NCBI GenBank assembly: GCA_040954595.2 | Contig: CM082582.2 | Location: 12,524,001-12,588,000 of the forward strand | DNA: 64,000 nucleotides | Direction of reading: 5' to 3' | Source of the DNA: Balanoglossus misakiensis | Taxonomy: Eukaryota > Hemichordata | Shown here: one piece after another, positions 37,159 to 48,430 of the stretch | Position numbering within the stretch: the first letter of the stretch is position 1 | Layout of the letters: the number at the start of each line of letters is the position of its first letter | Translations under genes and position numbers: made by a program | Notes under the pieces: model-generated | The model's input: the letters and a program-made list of their open reading frames with translations, nothing else | The model's database searches: none | What the model was told of the DNA's origin: nothing

Positions 37159-39914
37159 TTATTTAGTGTGAGGAGTTTTTAACACTCCCACTCGTCGAAG
37201 GTATCGCACAATGAACGGTGTAGACGTCAGTGTTATTCCAATACGGACTGGAGCAAACATCTTGTGCACTGCATAAGCAACAACAAAAGTACTGGCACCT
37301 GTGGCCACTTTAGAATCTGCTATAGCCTGTCCCATGCCAACTTTATTCAGTAATACCTGCATGTCAATCCCACTGTAAAAGATAAAAAAATATAATGTGT
37401 TATTCATGTCCTGCTGTTAAATGTTCTTACTGCAGTCAGCTCTCTGCAGATTCAAAAGTAGCTGTGTACAGAGGATCATCTCATGATCATCTGGGGATAG
37501 TTTCAACTTATTTCATGACATGCCTACATGAAATTTCAGATCACATTCACAACACACACACTTGCCTCCATCCACTCTTGACTGCTTTAAGAGATCATGT
37601 ACATACATGTATAGTGGGTCACATCTCAAGACATTTCACACTGACCTACAAAACTGCCAAGCAACTATGACGCACAACCATACCAATACACACAACTGTT
37701 TCTAAAATTAGCATCACATCAAACCGAGTCCTGAATTCCATCATCTACATTTCAGTTCACACTGGCATCGTGCAAAGTAGCATTTTTTTCTAAGATATAA
37801 AGACTGACTTCAGTCCCAAAATTTGAAGTCAAATTTTACAAACTAAATGGTATATTTGTTTAACAATTTATACCATTGACTTTGTGTATGCATTGGATGT
37901 GAATTATTAATGGATGGTGTCAGGCAGTACATTTTGTATGTCTTATCATCAGCTGGATTGAAATCGTGTGACATGTACAGATAATGATCTGGCACATAAA
38001 ATTTTCATTGTCATATTGCACGTAAGCAGATTTTATGTTAATTCACAAAGTATGCAAACATTCCATCAGATTAAAATCAGCTGAGGAGGTATGTGGCATC
38101 TTTATCATTGCATGGTCTCGGCTATTTGCATTCTATGGTAGTTGGTGTAGAGGCAGCAGAATGCAAATAACTAGGAGACCAAGCAAACACACAGCCTTGA
38201 CCTACAGCTATTTTTATTCAGATTGCACAGGCAAACATTGCCATCAGATTAAAACTTAGGTTAATATAGCTAGTGTAGAAAGTCAGCATTTAATTATTAG
38301 TTCTAATATCCACAGAACCATTTCCATGACCTATTTAGATGTTTTTTTCTGTCATATTTTGGAACTGATGTGAGAAGTTGCAGATGTTCTTTCAAATCAA
38401 GTGATACGAGATGTACAGAGCACACAATTACAGTTAAATGTTACTGAAAACAAGATGACATCTGAGTCGTTTTCTGTCGACTTTACAGTAGTGTCCTGAA
38501 TATGCAGTCGGTCATCTTGTTTGGAGAATATTAAACTGTAATCATGCTGAAGAATAAGTAAAAAAAAATATATGCCAGATTGCAGGTGTGCAATGAGTAT
38601 ATGAAAGAAGTTGTTATGATGGTGTATGGAAATGGTCTAGGATGGCATAAAAGCATGGTGACTTAATCACCTTGAGACAGCCAGGTAAAATCCGCCGAGG
38701 GATAGCAATGATATGCCCACATGAAACACAACCACAGTGGCACCGTAATCTCTCACAGCTTGCTTTAGTCGTTCCCTCTGAGTAACTTTGGACTCAGGCT
38801 GGGGCCCAGGCGAGGAGGAGGATGAGGTATGGCAGTGTCTTACAAGAGGGCTGAGCATCATGCCACAACTTACCGGCACATACTTCACAATCACAGGTGG
38901 TGTTGAAGCAGGCCGTATGTCCTGACGTGGTCTTCCAAAGACAGGTTTACCGGGAAGATTATGAAGCATGTGAGCCACATCTTCATCCCATGTTTCGAAA
39001 TGTCTACCTAATATTTCAGATACGGGGTTAATGTCACCGGTGTGAAGAGATCGATTTGTCTCTCCAAATTTTGCCTTTCTTTCTTTTTTAGGGACAAATT
39101 GTGAGCGTGGATCGGTGTGGTAGTGATGTCGGGTTGCTCTGTCCATCTCTGGTATCTCGTTCAATTCGTGGACGTGATCCTTCTTGTTGTGGAAAAACAG
39201 CAGCACTGAATCCTCATCCCAAGCCTCATACGTGCGGCCGACAGAATGAGACTGGCGGTTGTGTGCAGTTGATGATGTGGTGTGGTAACCGCGTGCTTTG
39301 GACAACGACTGACCATTCCCAGAACCTTGCTGTATGTCAGAAAGTGTTACCTTGCCAAGAAGTGATTTTGTAGGACAGTACTTTGTGCTGCCGGGAAGAC
39401 AGCTTCCTTGCAAAACGCACGCCATTTCTTCATCCCATGTATCGGCGGTCCCACACACTGGTGCGTTTGTCTGGACGTTTTTGACGAAAGTTACGGTTCC
39501 GAACGCGGTGCTTGGTGCATCCCGGTTCAACTGTAACTGCCGGAGCGGCGAATTTGAGTCGGCTGAAGAGTGAAACTCGCGGCAAGCAGCTCCCTGGTTG
39601 ACGCTGTGCAATTTGTTTTTCAATAACTCCGCACGATCTTGCTGATTCTTGATAAAGACCTGTGCTCGGGCAAGAACTTCCCTTGTATCTTTTGGCAGCA
39701 TCTCTCGCGGCATCGGCTGAATCCCTTGCACAACAGGCGGGTCACTTACAAGTTGTCTTCCCTTGTTTTCTTCAGGTATATGCAGTGTGTCTTCCCTGTG
39801 CTCTGAATAATGACGACCAACGACAGTCGCAACAACCGGCTTGTGCGATTTCACCAGACCGGATAAGCCCCGTTTTACGCCACTGATTTGAACCCGATAC
39901 ATGTTTACGAACAA
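37159..39914 (-). CDS. FAM210B: FAM210B-like mitochondrial membrane protein with long repeated N-terminal extension
   Basis: Two exons, 39914-38671 and 37372-37159, about 485 residues. The last 110 residues are the DUF1279 domain: a basic helix (QRERLKQAVRDYGATVVVFH), a membrane segment (HVGISLLSLGGFYLAVS), then GASTFVVAYAVHKMFAPVRI and a second hydrophobic stretch, matching vertebrate FAM210A/B closely. The family sits in the mitochondrial inner membrane. The N terminus is basic and free of acidic residues for 35 positions, consistent with a presequence. Vertebrate FAM210B is only about 190 residues. Here some 370 residues precede the domain and hold three W-D-E-D/E motifs (159-163, 231-235, 308-312) plus several R-x-x-H-[ST] motifs. 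The family assignment rests on the C-terminal domain. An alternative start at the second Met (residue 5) is possible. Confidence 0.9.
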
Positions 39915-40996
39915 TTGACCAGAAAAATTGGAATGAAATTGTATTAACTTGGATCAGTTAAATTTCGTGTCCCGATCAGTCCACTACAGCTACGAAATGT
40001 AAATAATCACTGCTGCGCCGCTCCGGTGAGTAAAGCCAAAATACGCCAGTACATACAAATTTAAATGTGAACAAAAAGTAAAAGGCCCTTTAACCTACTC
40101 AATGTATTTGGCGATCAAATACGCACTCACCTAATTTTTCTTAAAGAACCTTGTGTTTTTTAGTGAAATTAAGCAGTGACCTAATTTACTATAAAATAAC
40201 GATCACACAATACAAAACTATATTGTTTGTGCTAGAAATAGGACATTTCATATTGTTTGAAAAATATTGTAAACTGAATACAGTGATACTTTTAAGTAGG
40301 CTGCAGGGTACTACAGAAAGGGAAGCACGGGCCTAACCTTTGACCCGATAGTATCACGCGTTCAGAAGCTGAAAGTGACGTCACAGAGCTGCTAGCACAA
40401 GGAACGCACCAATCACTTTTTGCGTTGCATCACCGATCACACCCTGAACATGTGGGAAGGTGTGCGATGATATTGGTCACGCGACTTCGCCCATCTCCGG
40501 CAATGAATGCTGAGTCACAATGAAGTGAATGATGTGAGGACAACTTTGTTATTGTCTGGGGTCACAGTAGTATGAACACGTGTTGTAAACGTGTGAATTT
40601 ATTCTCATTTCTAGACAATAGAAGACAGTGTTGTTTACGAATACGAGTGTTTTGAGGTTCGAAGATCCAAAATGGCCACCGTGTATGTAATGTGTATATT
40701 TCATGTCCGTTTTAGACATAAACATTATTCCTGAGTCCTGGACTGATTTCATTTCAGGATGATTTCCTGCCGTCACGTTTTACCGTCTGAGGTGCACGAA
40801 TTTCCAGGACATCGATAGAGGTCGAAGCCAGCGTCCAAACAGCTCTATTAAAAAGTATTTTCCATTTCCGTGATGTTCATCAAGTTTCCATAGCCATGAT
40901 GTTCATCACAGGCTAGGGATGCGTGGTACAAACGATGGACCTTCACTGAGTGAAAGATTGAGGGCGCCGACCACTTACACGGACTTGTCATGATTT
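39915..40996. promoter_or_regulatory. Upstream region of the FAM210B-like gene
   Basis: It contains a perfect CRE palindrome at 40376-40383 and a CCAAT box at 40409-40413, about 460-500 bp upstream of the FAM210B-like ATG. The 3' end and UTR of the first GPCR occupy the far side. No additional gene was seen. Confidence 0.4.
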
Positions 40997-43815
40997 TCAT
41001 GTGGTTGCCGAGTCCCTGGCGACTGGTCGGCCATAATTCGAAGCTGTACTCTGCGCGAAACTTATAGCAGTTACGTCCACTTGACTGTTTGTGCGTCGGA
41101 GATACTTGCGACAGATGTGGCACAGAAGAGCGCTGAACCCTACCCTGAAGTTTCGGTTGAATGTTACATAGAGAACTGAGTTGTAACAAGTACTGAACGC
41201 GGCAAGGGTCAATCGAATCTCATTCCATAATGAATTGCTCATGGAGCTGTCCGTTTTTCCTGTCACTTTCTGGAGAGACAAAGAAAAAGGGGGAAAATAC
41301 ATAATGTAAGATTTTACAGTTACTATAGGCCCGTGTAGGAGGCCGTGGAGCTCCCGCACACGACCGAATCATTCAGTTATGGTCAACTTGGTCGAATTGT
41401 GAATGATTCATATCCAAGGTGAAAATATTGACAAACGAATGACAAGAAATGGTGCTCTAAGATACCGTTACACCCTTTTTAAAACTCACCGCTTCAAAGA
41501 GCAACACGAAGAACGGAAGCCATACCAAGGTGAAGATGACAGCCACTGTGACCAACATCTTGACTACCTTTACACGCCTCTTCCGAGCTGCCGACACGTG
41601 TAAAGCGCGTGCGGTACAATTTTCGACGCGGCTGTGCCTTGAGATCAAAAAAGCGACCACGGCAGTGTAATTCCTCACCATGACAACCAAGGGCAACATG
41701 TATGAGAACAGGAGAATGAAGGCAGCATCGAAAATGCGAAAGTTCCTGGAAACGGAATTCTCAGCGGTGCAGACCAACCACGTTGTGTTCAAAGTGAAAT
41801 TCTCGGCTACCACTACTTCATATTCGTAAAGCGTCGGTATTCCCACAAGAACGGACAGAACCCAAGTGACCAGTATAAGTTTCTTGCACGTTTTCTTGGA
41901 GAGCTGCTTCTGCAAGCTCTGCACGATTGCCCGGTATCGTTCCCATGACAACAGTACCAGCGTGTACGACGCGTTCGTGATGCAGAAGACTGGTAAAAAG
42001 TTGACCAATTTACAGGCAACCGGACCTACAATTAAATTGAAATATTTGAAAAAACTTTATAAGCAGACGTAGAAATAGGAAACTCAATATTCATGATAGG
42101 ATAATTCGATAAAGTGACGCCCCCACGAGACCAACTTATTCGGGTGAAAGAGACCTAGTTAATTACCGAGAATTCGTCAACATGAAGTGTTGGACATATC
42201 AACTACTAGGCAGTTTCTTTGGGGTATAAAATGATTCCTCTCGCTGCTCTTACTGATATGTGATGCTGTGCGAACATTCATCTCCTCCCCCTTCCCTCCT
42301 TCACGCAGCGCGGATGTGCAGTCGTGAGAGTGATATCCACGTGAGGTGTCGAAGTGCGCTTCAGCGTGAGTGGATTACCCGAAGGCCAAACCTATTATCA
42401 TCTTGTCACCCATCACGTCTTTTAAAAAATTACAGACTACTTTTAAAGGAGCATCTACTTGTCCACAATCGCTACGGTGTTTACGAACTTAACCGAATAA
42501 AACCGAAAGATAGACTTTACCCACGAGCGAGCCTCGTATGCTTATTGGAACACTAAATACCAAAGTGCAACAACTGCCCAGAAAAGAAATATGTGACCTT
42601 CACACAAAAATCTTTATCTCTGAGTAGTTCAAGAAGAAAACAGGCTTCCCACTGTCGCCCACAGAGGAGATTCTGCCGGTACAGCAACCTATGCAGGTCT
42701 CCCATTTCGTGTATTTCAGCAACGTTGATCAACAACCAACTAAAAGGAGTCAACACACTAAAAGGCCTTTCCATGCAGTCTTCAGACCAGGAAATCAAAG
42801 CTGTTGTACTCAGCTTTTTATACACAGAATGTAGATACAATAGTTTTCCCCTTTATCACCTGCCAGGTGAGGTGAAAACAAAATGCAAATTGTCATCGTT
42901 CTGTCCGTGTGATAAGTGAGATAAATGAACACATTGGTCGACTGTAAGCTTAGCATTCGGAGCTCCGCTCTCTTGTGTTATAACACAATTGACCAAACTC
43001 GTTCATTATCAGTCGCCGCATATACAAGACAACATCTCACACCTGTTCGCGGCATTTCGTTTGAGAACGACCCCTTGCTGCTTTAACAACCAATTAGACA
43101 CACCTGTCTCACGCTTTCCACAAAGCTCACATTTTGTTCCAATTCCACAACAACATTGCCTCCACTACTAGCTGTTCGTAACGGAGGCGAGGGTGGTTTT
43201 GCTGATGGTTTTTGGTGGTGGTGGCGGCGAGGGTGGTTTTGTTGGTGTGTTTTTTGTGGTGGTGGCGGCGAGGGTGGTGGTTTTGGTGGTGGTTATTTTG
43301 GACATGATACTCCACGAGATATAGTATAGTCGCTGGCATTACTTGAATCGCCCCAAGAAACATGCGTTTTCAATGTCGTGAGAATCATCTTGCATCCATT
43401 AGCTAGTCGAATTAGTTACAACTAACATGATAAATCAAGGAACAAGTGAACACACGTAATTTTATTGATCAATATCGGCGTCAAATGAGCTGTCACAAGG
43501 ACGATAAAAAGCACACTACGCAGTCAGCTCAAGCCTGGAAATGAAACCTCGACAGAATGTTGTCAAATTTTGACGCTTACCTTCGAAGAAATCATCTGTA
43601 TGGGATATGTCGTGGATAGACTGGGGTATAGACAGGCCGGCGAATGAAATGTCGCTCATGGCCAAGTTCACGATCAACATGTTGGTGACATTGTGCATCT
43701 TCTTATTTCGGGCGACAACGACGATGACGAGTGCGTTAGCGACAACAGACAGGAACACCAATATGGACATGAAGCTGACGAAGACAGCGTCGCCATTGTC
43801 CAGATGTGTCTCCAT
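40997..43815 (-). CDS. Class A (rhodopsin-type) GPCR, orphan, copy 1
   Basis: Three exons: 43815-43581, 42025-41490 and 41269-40997. They give 1044 nt, 347 residues. Exon 1 encodes TM1-TM2 (MHNVTNMLIVNLAMSD), exon 2 encodes TM3-TM6 and exon 3 encodes TM7 and the tail. It has the conserved Cys at the start of TM3 (PVACK), an ERY form of DRY (WERYRAIV), N-glycosylation sites in extracellular loop 2 (NFT, NTT) and WLPFF in TM6. The NPxxY motif of TM7 is changed to NSVLY. The general look is of a peptide receptor, but I could not assign a ligand family. It is paralogous to the gene 4.6 kb upstream in transcription order, with identical intron positions and phases. Confidence 0.85.
43185..43294 (+). 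repeat. GGTGGTTTTG-rich minisatellite
   Basis: About three imperfect copies of a roughly 35-40 bp unit built around GGCGGCGAGGGTGGTTTTG, in the first intron of GPCR copy 1. The plus strand is G/T-rich and almost free of A and C. Confidence 0.75.
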
Positions 43816-46800
43816 TATCGTTGCTTTGACGTTACCTGCAGATCTGTGTTTGTTCGAGATCTTGTATGGCTGTGGTGATATCAGACCGTGATGGATGCTG
43901 GGTGCGTCTCAATGAATTGTTTATTTGCTGATGAGGACTGTGATGCACACGTTGAAACCTGATCGTTGAAAAGTCCATCCAGTCACGAAGTAGGCTAGAG
44001 ACTGAAATATAATATAGAACATTTTGTGTTATGTGGGAGTAGACTTGTCACATGTTCATGTTCTACTACTGTATACCTAGTAAAACTTATTCTTGTCACT
44101 CCCTGTTGCGGTAAACACGCTTGTGGCTATAAGCTTAGCATGTATCTTTTGGTTTCACGGCAAGAAAACGGGCGTTAGTGTTTCAGTCAGTCGTACACAA
44201 CATACCTGACGAATGTCAAGGGTTAGCAGTACCAGAATTGGATCAACCACTCCAATGGGCCCACGATTTTGGTGTGTAAAATGAAATCTTCAAAATTCCC
44301 TTAAATACCGTTTGATCTTGATCAGTTTACGCATGCCTACAGAACACAGCTTTCCTGATTTTCCAGTTATGGACTGTAGCACTGCAAGACTGCCCTTAAA
44401 TCTGACAATGCCAGAAGGGGCAAAAAAGATGGATGAACTTTGAAAATAATTGACACAATAAAGAAATCTTTAAGACATACTCCTATGACGTGGATGATGA
44501 GACGCTTCCAGTTAAATCTTTAAAAAAGTATCAGGCAGCGATAATTGGATTAACTAAATACTTCACCGCCCCAAGTCATACGTGTTGATTCTGTTCGAAG
44601 CACGCATTCTTGTTTTACGACCTTGGGGTTGCCACTGATAACCTCTAACTGTACACAATTTGTGTTTAATGGCTAAGTTTTTGCAGGCCCATATTATTAT
44701 TTTGTATGCAGCTATTACGGAAAGAATTCTTTCAAGCATTTCACGAAGGCCAAGTGTCGTTCAGAAATGGGGTAGTCCGAACTTTGTGCAGATTTCAATG
44801 CAACGACGTGAATATCCGTCAAGACTTGGTAGTCACTCTTCCGGAAACATGCATCTCATTTGTCATGTGTGTATAGTCATTGCTGTCGCTTGACTGTAAC
44901 GACACTTCGCCATACCGTGTCTTTGTACCGTAATAATTTAATAGAGCAACTTCTGCCATGTCCATACGGAATGATGACTCTGTCACACAAAAGAAGGTTG
45001 TCTTCACATCTTGTGTATCTGTTATCTCATGAAGTAGATCATCCAGACATCACTAGCTATCATCTTGCAAATCAACACGTAGAATGACTTTGCATGACAA
45101 ACTGCTATTAAATCCTCCTTAAGCCTCTTTAAGAGTTCCAATTTGTGATAATAAACACAGAGTCTTACCGATACTTTAACAAATGTGTGACTTCCTGTGT
45201 ATCGCATTATGTTCCATTAACATCGTCTTTTCTTCCCTTAGACTCAGCGGTATATTACTTAATGAGGCCTAAAATTATGAATATGCGCTGAAAAGTAGAA
45301 TAGTTAAGGAAATTTCTGTACTCGTGTTGAGTGGCAAAGCAGAGGACAGGATATTAAAAAGGGAGACGAGGGTCATTTCCTCACGTAGTTGTATTTTATA
45401 GACTACTGCAAGCATATATATTGTGCAATTTGGAAAGGGAAATTAAAAAGGTCTTGTCTGTAACCTACAGATTCTTTTGTACTTTTGACTTATATTGCCA
45501 TCGTGTCTTTTCTCTTATTCAAACGACCCTACAAGCAGAATTTAAATCTCATGTGCACGTGCTTGGCGAGGGACGAGTTTCGGGTGGTTTTAAAATACTG
45601 ACTCGAACATACATCGAAATAATTCAAACTTTCTGTTTTCGTGGTTTTTAGAGGCGACAACTCACCACCAACGCAGGAGATACTGAATACCATATATAGT
45701 AAGCAGTAAATTGTATCAATGCTTCCCTTCGTTAAATGTCAAAGCAAGGTTACAAGAGCAGTGGCACTAAATTTCAGCTCCGAACCACCGCCAGCGGTGT
45801 TTCACAGCAATGTGTAGGAGCACACATCGGAGGAGATAAGTGAGAGAAACGTGATGTAAAGGATGCCAATCATGCAAGCCCCCGCGAGCAAGAAACCGTT
45901 TGTTTGCTTATATCTTAGCAACGCCAAATATCAGAGCGAGGTCGAATGGGATGGATGACTTGTATTGAAGTTTCCTCTTGTTATGCGCATCTCTGTGAGG
46001 TTCGTTCACTGCACATCGATACAGAAATACAATTACATGTACTGGAAAGACAGGAGGACCATCGTTTTTATGAAGATGCATACTATATACCTGTAGGCGA
46101 ACTATAAGAGATAACACTTCCTTAGACTCTATCAACTTTACATGTTTATCAATAATACAAGACATGGTGGTTACAATCCTTGCAACTAGACTGTGGACGA
46201 TTAAGTGAAAAATAGCACACCCACGTGAGGAACTGGCATGTAGCGTTTTGTTTGATAAAAATGTAAATTTGTGAGCTCTCGCCTCTTGAGATTACGCATT
46301 GGAAGAACATGTATATGAGATAATGAATGGACGAGCTCCTAAGAGTGACTATGCCCTAGGCTTGAAGGAGACTTCTTTAAATCTCAAATTCTAAACTTTA
46401 AATTTGACTCGTGCTGGTTTCAAATATTGATATAGGCTACATTCCTTTACAAAATCTTTCATTTGGTGGAAACAGACTCGACTGAAGATGGCGCTCTAGT
46501 ATTTGTTGGCTGTGCTGTCTGTGTATACTCAATGATCGTGAGCTATGAGTTTTGAAAATCACTTTCAATAAAAAGAATTGTTGATGATCCTTTAGTACGT
46601 ATAGTGTATACCACAGCTGTCACACCGACAGTCTGCAATATTTCTCGCCTCTGTACATTGTTACGACACACCCTGTTTAGTTGCTTGGTCGAGAGAGGGG
46701 TATATTTTCTTTGCATAACAAAGGGCCCTGCCTTTTCAACTAGTTCATTTAAATATTAGTAATAACCAGATGTCACCCATATAAAAGGCCTTCTCACAAA

Positions 46801-48430
46801 AACCACGAGGCACACTTCTCAACACTGACTCCAGGAGCACGTAGCTCCAGCTACACATCGCCTCGGGAATTAGGAATTTACCTAGCTGGGCTGGATTCTG
46901 TGAGCAACGGACTTCATGAACAACGGACTTTGTGTGAGCAACTGACTTCTGTGAGCAACTGGATTCTGTGAGCAACTGGCTTCTGTGAATGACGGACTTG
47001 GTCAGCAACGGACTTCTGTGCCTTGAGTTCGGCCAGGACTTTTGTGGACTCAATAACTCCTCGACCAAGCAGGGTAAAAACACATAGTGAACATTTTCTT
47101 TTGTGTGACTTTTTGATTTTAGAAGGCTAGTTGTTCAATTAAATATTCTGTTGTTGAACCACATTCTCCATTATGTGCTCAGTGACCTTAACATTACACA
47201 GAAGTTAACCTACCTGTTGTCTTACTCCTGGGGTTCTTCTCGACATAGCTCTTTTTCGGATCTCGAAGTTATCCAGGTGGTCACGGGCCGTTTCATTTAG
47301 TGGTAGTTTTTGGCGACGTTTCGTCAAAGAAGTGCACGTATACGTACATTTTATGTATATCAATTTGTCAAGAGCTGTGATTTACAAGCAATGGCTACTG
47401 TTAATCTCGCAAACCAAATTAACTTAACGGTATGAAAGTCAAAACAGGGCACACAGCAACAGAAAGATCTCGTTTCTCCGATCCTGCGTCTTGCAATCTC
47501 GTGCCAAAACATCCATGACGTCTCCAAGTATGCAAATGCACTTGCTCTTTTGATCAACAACGCCATTAATTATGTCGTCGGTCCCGGCGGGCAATGTGTC
47601 AGGCGAGACGCACACGTCAATAAAGTGTCCGCCTTCACACCGAGAAAACGATTACAAACCGTACATATTGATTGCCATTCCCAAATGCCAATTTGGCGGA
47701 GAGGCACCTCGAACACCCGCTGATTTTCCAAGATCCAATAAATTATTAGACAATATTGTGCCTGCACACAGCAATCAATACCGAGATAAAATCGGCACTG
47801 ACGCCAAAAGCCTGGTTGCGTCGTTTGATCGTTTTGACAAAATTTGCGACTGTGGTGTATCTACAGAACCCTCTTTTTTCTACTTTTTCTTATTTTTAAT
47901 AAAGTATACTGTTATCTAATATTTACACGAACACGGTAACATTGACATGAAAAATCTTTTCAAATGGTTCTCACAATTTGTGTTAAATTGTCATTAACAG
48001 TGACAGTAATGTGCTTCTAAAGTATAAATCGGGGAAATAAATTCGCTATAAAAAATATTAATATAACAATACATTGAAATTGTAGTAACTTATATTCAGT
48101 GGCATTTAAACCACAAAAAGAACAACTATTGTTGAATACATATAATATGTCTTTATATGCCATAGAGGAGATGCAAGATATCTATAAACATTTTTGTTCT
48201 GATCTTGCAAAATCTTTAGAACTGGCCACCGGAGATTATTACATGTAACTTACTGTCCAAATTGCTACGCATTTGGAACAATGCTATGGAACCTATTCCA
48301 AGCACTGCGACCACACAATGCAGCTCTGGTTTATGCTAATGACGGTATTGGCATAATATAGTTTGACGTGAATTTATTGAAGTTTGTCAATATTCGCGTC
48401 TACTATAAAATCACTTCCCTGGTTAAAGTA
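43816..48430. other. Intergenic between the two GPCR genes; no gene seen
   Basis: 4.6 kb. It holds the upstream region of GPCR copy 1, a degenerate minisatellite at 46890-47020 and only short unrecognised open frames. One 115-codon frame at 47572-47919 (+) has no domain or similarity that I recognise and is not called. Confidence 0.5.
46890..47020 (+). repeat. About 20-bp degenerate minisatellite
   Basis: Six to seven tandem units resembling TGTGAGCAACTGACTTC, each 17-22 bp with substitutions (for example GGACTTC versus GGATTC). Confidence 0.75.

Noticed and set aside
43185-43294. G-quadruplex at the GGTGG minisatellite.
   Set aside because: Runs are mostly two or three G separated by T; there are too few GGG runs to claim a stable quadruplex.
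47572-47919. 115-codon plus-strand open frame between the GPCR genes.
   Set aside because: No recognised domain, no splice context and no similarity known to me; its length is within chance for this region.
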